Source of the DNA: Candidatus Rokuibacteriota bacterium
GTDB lineage: Bacteria; Methylomirabilota; Methylomirabilia; Rokubacteriales; CSP1-6
Reading direction: 5' to 3'
NCBI GenBank assembly: GCA_016179925.1
Contig: JACPCG010000097.1
Coordinates: 1-53,886 of the forward strand
DNA length: 53,886 nucleotides
Below, one piece after another: positions 50,406-53,886 of this stretch; within the stretch, counting starts at the first letter, position 1; each line of letters starts with the position of its first letter. The notes under the pieces were generated by a model. The model did not search any database, was not told the origin of the DNA, and was given only the letters and a program-made list of their open reading frames with translations. The position numbers and the translations under genes were made by a program.

Positions 50406-50421
50406 CGCAAGGGCGATGCCA
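50406..50421 (-). promoter_or_regulatory. Sigma-54-like promoter of the ANTAR gene
   Basis: Minus strand TGGCATCGCCCTTGCG matches the -24/-12 consensus closely (TGGCA, GG-N10-GC, TTGC). The start would be within a few bases of the ATG at 50392, making the message nearly leaderless. Confidence 0.6.
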
Positions 50422-50523
50422 GAGGCGGGATGTTCAAAATCGGGCACTTAGACGCGCTGCGACTCCGCTGCGATGCCCAACCATTCGGCACCGCGCTCTG
50501 CCGTGCTCATGCGGACGGCAAGG

Positions 50524-50557
50524 GGCATGGGCGTGGCGACAGCCCGGGGCCCATGCC
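50524..50557 (-). terminator. Hairpin after glnA (attenuator or terminator-like)
   Basis: A perfect 9-bp stem, GGCATGGGC with GCCCATGCC, starts 4 nt after the glnA stop. There is no T-run on the minus strand, so it may be a Rho-independent-like end of reduced strength or an mRNA-stabilising structure. Confidence 0.5.
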
Positions 50558-50561
50558 TGTT

Positions 50562-51986
50562 CTAAATATCGAAATACAGCGCGAACTCCCACGGATGCGG
50601 GCGGAGCCGCACCGGGTCCACCTCGTTCTTCCGCTTGTACTCGATCCACGTCTCGATGACGTCTGGCGTGAAGACGTCGCCCTTCAGGAGCCAGTCGTGC
50701 GACCGCTCTAGATTCTCGAGCACGGTGCCGAGGTCGCCGGGGAGCTGCTTGATCTTCTTCGCCTCCGCCGGCGGCAGCTCGTAGAGGTCCTTGTCCACGG
50801 GCTTGCCCGGGTCGATCTTGTTGGCGACGCCGTCGAGGCCCGCCATGAGGCACGCCGCGAACGAGAGGTAGGGGTTGCAGGTGTTGTCGGGCGTCCTGAA
50901 CTCGATGCGCTTGGACGCTTCCGACTTCGAGTACACCGGGATGCGCACGCACGCCGAGCGGTTGCGCTGGCTGTACACGAGGTTGATCGGCGCCTCGTAG
51001 CCCGGGACCAGCCGCTTGTAGGAGTTGGTCGACGGCGCGATCAGGGCGAGCAGCGCCGGGGCGTGCTTCAGGATGCCACCGATGTAGTAGAGACAGGTCT
51101 TTGAGATGTCGGCGTACCCGCCCCGCTCATAGAAGAGATTCTTCCCGTTCTTCCAAATGCTCTGGTGCGTGTGCATGCCGGAGCCGTTGTCCTGGAAGAG
51201 CGGCTTCGGCATGAACGTGGCGGTCTTGCCCCACTTCCGCGCGGTGTTCTTGGCGCAGTACTTGTACCACATCACCTTGTCGGCCATCTTGGTGAGCGTG
51301 TCGAACCGCATGTCGACCTCGGTCTGGCCGGCGGTGGCGACTTCGTGGTGATGCACTTCGATTCGAACTCCGACACTCTCGAGCGCCAGCACCATGTCCG
51401 ACCGGATGTCCTGGAACTTGTCCATCGGCGGGACCGGGAAGTAGCCCTGCTTGTAGCGCGGCTTGTAGCCGAGGTTCGGGTTCTCCGGGGTCCCCTCCTT
51501 GCCCGCGTTCCAGAAGCCGGCCTCGGAATCGATGAAGTAGTAGCCGCAGTTGAAGCTCTGGTCGAAGCGGATCGAGTCGAAGAAGAAGAACTCGAGCTCG
51601 GGGCCGATGTAGACCGTGTCGCCGAGACCCGTCTTCTTCAGGTACGCTTCGGCCTTCTGGGCGATGTAGCGCGGGTCGCGGGTGTACCACTTGCCCGTGA
51701 CCGGGTCCTTCACGTTGCAGGTCAGCACCAGCGTCGGCACCGCCGTGAACGGGTCCATGACGGCGCTGGACGGGTCGGGGATGAGCAGCATGTCCGACTC
51801 GTCGATCGTCTGGAACCCGCGGATCGACGAGCCGTCGAAGCCGAGCCCCTCCTCGAAGATGTCCTCGTTCAGCTCGGACACCGGGATCGAGAAGTGCTGC
51901 CAGAGGCCCGGCAGGTCGATGAAGCGGAGATCGACGATCTTGGCGCCTTTCTCCTTGGCCAGCTTGAGAACGTCCTTCGCGGTCAT
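50562..51986 (-). CDS. glnA: Glutamine synthetase, type I
   Basis: A complete 474-residue GSI-beta type enzyme that makes glutamine from glutamate, ammonia and ATP. Landmarks: [20 protein letters not shown] near residue 49, the metal and glutamate site [12 protein letters not shown] near 128, [17 protein letters not shown] near 208, the ATP site [21 protein letters not shown] near 262 and RIEFRTPD. The Tyr in [10 protein letters not shown] near 395 corresponds to the adenylylation site, implying GlnE/PII control. A sigma-70-type promoter lies at 52026-52054 and AGAAGGAG precedes the ATG. Confidence 0.97.
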   Translation of the reverse strand: MTAKDVLKLAKEKGAKIVDLRFIDLPGLWQHFSIPVSELNEDIFEEGLGFDGSSIRGFQTIDESDMLLIPDPSSAVMDPFTAVPTLVLTCNVKDPVTGKWYTRDPRYIAQKAEAYLKKTGLGDTVYIGPELEFFFFDSIRFDQSFNCGYYFIDSEAGFWNAGKEGTPENPNLGYKPRYKQGYFPVPPMDKFQDIRSDMVLALESVGVRIEVHHHEVATAGQTEVDMRFDTLTKMADKVMWYKYCAKNTARKWGKTATFMPKPLFQDNGSGMHTHQSIWKNGKNLFYERGGYADISKTCLYYIGGILKHAPALLALIAPSTNSYKRLVPGYEAPINLVYSQRNRSACVRIPVYSKSEASKRIEFRTPDNTCNPYLSFAACLMAGLDGVANKIDPGKPVDKDLYELPPAEAKKIKQLPGDLGTVLENLERSHDWLLKGDVFTPDVIETWIEYKRKNEVDPVRLRPHPWEFALYFDI

Positions 51987-52025
51987 GCGGAACTCCTTCT
52001 CTTCCTTAGAATGAGCAGCGCGACT

Positions 52026-52054
52026 ACCTTAGGTGAACTGCCCGGCCGAATCAA
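52026..52054 (-). promoter_or_regulatory. Sigma-70-type promoter of glnA
   Basis: Minus strand TTGATT (52054-52049), a 17-nt spacer and TAAGGT (52031-52026), about 40 nt upstream of the glnA ATG. It allows glnA to be expressed separately from amt. Confidence 0.5.
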
Positions 52055-52088
52055 GCGGCCTCCCCCTCCCGGCGCACCCACTCGCCGG

Positions 52089-52147
52089 GGTGAGGCATGA
52101 CCGGTCCCGCCGACGGCGGACGGCGGCGGGACCGGTCATGCCTCACC
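52089..52147. terminator. Long perfect palindrome between amt and glnA
   Basis: Two 24-nt arms (52089-52112 and 52124-52147) are exact inverted repeats around an 11-nt centre. It starts 4 nt downstream of the amt stop. RNA from either strand would form a very stable hairpin; there is no T-run. It probably insulates glnA from the amt transcript. Confidence 0.7.
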
Positions 52148-52151
52148 CGGG

Positions 52152-53606
52152 CTAGTGGGCGGTGCGCGCCCTGGCCTCGGCGAACGCTCCGCTGCCCCCG
52201 CCCGCCGTGAACTCGCCGTACCCGCCGCCGGCGGCGTACGCCGTCTCGGAGTGCTGCGAGAGATCGAGTCCCGCCACCTCCTCCTCTTCGGTCACGCGGA
52301 GGCCGACGAGCGCGTCCACGACCTTGAGGATGACGGCGGTCCCCACGACCGCCAGCGCGTACGTCGCCAGGATCGCGACGATCTGCGTCCAGAGCTGGCC
52401 CGGGTTGCCGAAGAAGAGCCCGTCGGCGCCCGCCTCGTTGACCGCCTTGGAGGCGAAGAGCCCGGTGGCGAACGCGCCCCAGGTCCCGCCGACCGCGTGC
52501 ACGCCGACGACGTCGAGCGAGTCGTCGTAGCCGAGCTTCGACTTGAGGTTGCACGCCGCGTAGCAGAGCGCCCCCGCCACGGCGCCGATGATGAGGGACG
52601 ACATCGGCCCGACGTAGCCGGAGGCCGGCGTGATCGCGACGAGCCCCGCGACGGCGCCCGACGCGGCGCCGAGCACGGTGGGCTTCCCCCGGCTCATCCA
52701 CTCGGTGAACATCCACCCGAGCGCCGCGGCGGCCGCGCCCGTGTTCGTCGCCACGAACGCGCTGGCCGCGAGGCCGCTGGCCTCGAGCGCGCTGCCCGCG
52801 TTGAACCCGAACCAGCCGACCCAGAGGAGCGCCGAGCCCATCACGGTCATCGGCAGGTTGTGCGGCTGCATCGGCTGGTGGCCGAAGCCCTTGCGCTTGC
52901 CGATCATGACGGCGCAGACGAGCGCCGACACGCCCGAGGAGATGTGCACGACCGTCCCGCCCGCGAAGTCGAGCGCGCCGAGCTTCTTGAGCCAGCCGCC
53001 GTCGCCCCAGACCCAGTGGGCGAGCGGGTCGTAGACGAGCGTCGCCCAGAGGACGGTGAAGAGGAGAAACGCCGAGAACTTCTTGCGCTCGGCGAATGCC
53101 CCCGTGATGAGCGCCGGCGTGATGATCGCGAACATCATCTGGAAGAGCATGAAGACCTGGTGCGGGATCGTCTTGGAATAGGCATCGAACGGCTCCACCC
53201 CGACACCCCGGAGTCCGATCCACTCCAGTCCGCCGACGATGCCGCCTTTGTCAGGGCCGAACGCCAGGCTGTAGCCCCAGAGGACCCACTGGATCGAGAT
53301 GACCGCCGCGATGATGAAGCTCTGCATCAGCGTCCCGAGGGCGTTCTTCTGACGCACCATCCCGCCGTAGAAGAGCGCGAGCCCCGGGGCGGTCATCAGG
53401 AGCACCAGCGCAGAGGAGGTCAGCATCCACGCCGTGTCGCCCTTGTCGATCTTCGAGGCCGGAGCCGGCGCGACGGCGGCCGCCGGGGCGGGAGCGGCCG
53501 CGGGCGCGGCCGGCGCCGCGGGGGCCGCCGGCTGCTGAGCGTGCGCCGCGAGCACGGTGGCGCCCAGCACCAGCACCATTGCCAGCGCGAGACTGAATCG
53601 CTTCAC
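52152..53606 (-). CDS. amt: Ammonium transporter
   Basis: A 484-residue Amt/MEP channel. A signal peptide ([23 protein letters not shown]) and an Ala/Pro-rich linker precede eleven membrane segments. Family motifs: [29 protein letters not shown] near residue 57, [20 protein letters not shown] near 212 (pore His), [11 protein letters not shown] near 258 and [21 protein letters not shown] near 366 (second pore His). The cytoplasmic C-tail ([20 protein letters not shown]) is the PII-binding region. It lies 31 nt after glnK on the same strand. Confidence 0.95.
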   Translation of the reverse strand: MKRFSLALAMVLVLGATVLAAHAQQPAAPAAPAAPAAAPAPAAAVAPAPASKIDKGDTAWMLTSSALVLLMTAPGLALFYGGMVRQKNALGTLMQSFIIAAVISIQWVLWGYSLAFGPDKGGIVGGLEWIGLRGVGVEPFDAYSKTIPHQVFMLFQMMFAIITPALITGAFAERKKFSAFLLFTVLWATLVYDPLAHWVWGDGGWLKKLGALDFAGGTVVHISSGVSALVCAVMIGKRKGFGHQPMQPHNLPMTVMGSALLWVGWFGFNAGSALEASGLAASAFVATNTGAAAAALGWMFTEWMSRGKPTVLGAASGAVAGLVAITPASGYVGPMSSLIIGAVAGALCYAACNLKSKLGYDDSLDVVGVHAVGGTWGAFATGLFASKAVNEAGADGLFFGNPGQLWTQIVAILATYALAVVGTAVILKVVDALVGLRVTEEEEVAGLDLSQHSETAYAAGGGYGEFTAGGGSGAFAEARARTAH

Positions 53607-53637
53607 GTCACCCTCCTTTGGAAATGAGGCCTGGGAG

Positions 53638-53886
<249 letters not shown>

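Overview
Layout and organism. This is a very GC-rich bacterial chromosomal segment with tightly packed operons, many 4-base stop/start overlaps (ATGA, GTGA, TTGA) and no rRNA, tRNA or CRISPR array that I can see. The gene style (TRAP and ABC carboxylate/peptide uptake, stand-alone amidases, urea and ammonium assimilation, ars and pit operons, frequent GTG starts) fits an uncultivated soil or subsurface lineage such as Rokubacteria/Methylomirabilota. That placement is inference from style only.

Region by region. (1) 1-1462 (+): end of a D-2-hydroxyacid dehydrogenase and a zinc alcohol dehydrogenase, closed by a palindromic repeat. (2) 1607-5700 and 5731-12059 (-): an amidase, a broken carbamoyltransferase, a DJ-1/PfpI protein and an FmdB zinc ribbon; then a catabolic block reading TRAP binding protein (broken), DctQ, DctM, amidase, a 58-aa membrane protein and a succinate-semialdehyde-type dehydrogenase. 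(3) 12381-14730 (-): Mrp ATPase, LON-domain protein and a frameshifted double-PDZ protein. (4) 14821-19236 (+): flavin reductase, sugar aminotransferase, glycosyltransferase and an MsbA-like exporter. (5) 19600-22580: a lower-GC accessory island with a reverse transcriptase of the Abi/unknown-group type interrupted by an in-frame TAG, a DUF3800-like gene and a convergent candidate small RNA. (6) 22979-33513: nadE, a peptide-type ABC uptake system, small zinc ribbon, LOG-family protein, EamA exporter and a damaged molybdopterin oxidoreductase. (7) 33533-37121 (-): arsenic operon arsM-acr3-arsC-MFS, then a tctA remnant. (8) 37381-53886 (-): nitrogen region glnK-amt-glnA-ANTAR regulator-urtABCDE-ureABCEFG-ureD, followed by a DUF47 gene and a pit phosphate transporter.

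How the genes work together. Region 8 is a coherent nitrogen-scavenging system: PII and Amt for ammonium, GlnA for assimilation, a urea ABC importer feeding urease. Two GG-N10-GC (sigma-54-like) elements precede the ANTAR gene and urtA. The urtA leader carries paired hexaloop hairpins of the kind ANTAR proteins bind, suggesting NtrC/sigma-54 initiation plus RNA antitermination.

Main surprises. Two palindromic repeat families sit directly at gene 3' ends. One of about 127-150 bp supplies the TAG stop codon of three genes. The other, about 155 bp and present three times, has arms that differ between copies but remain paired within each copy, and always has the same orientation relative to the gene upstream. 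Several genes start 6-10 nt after a good -10 box (leaderless transcripts). An unusual number of genes are broken by internal deletions, frameshifts or stops (carbamoyltransferase, TRAP binding protein, PDZ, Mrp, reverse transcriptase, molybdoenzyme, MFS, ureG, ureD/DUF47). These could be real decay or assembly errors, and read mapping would separate the two.
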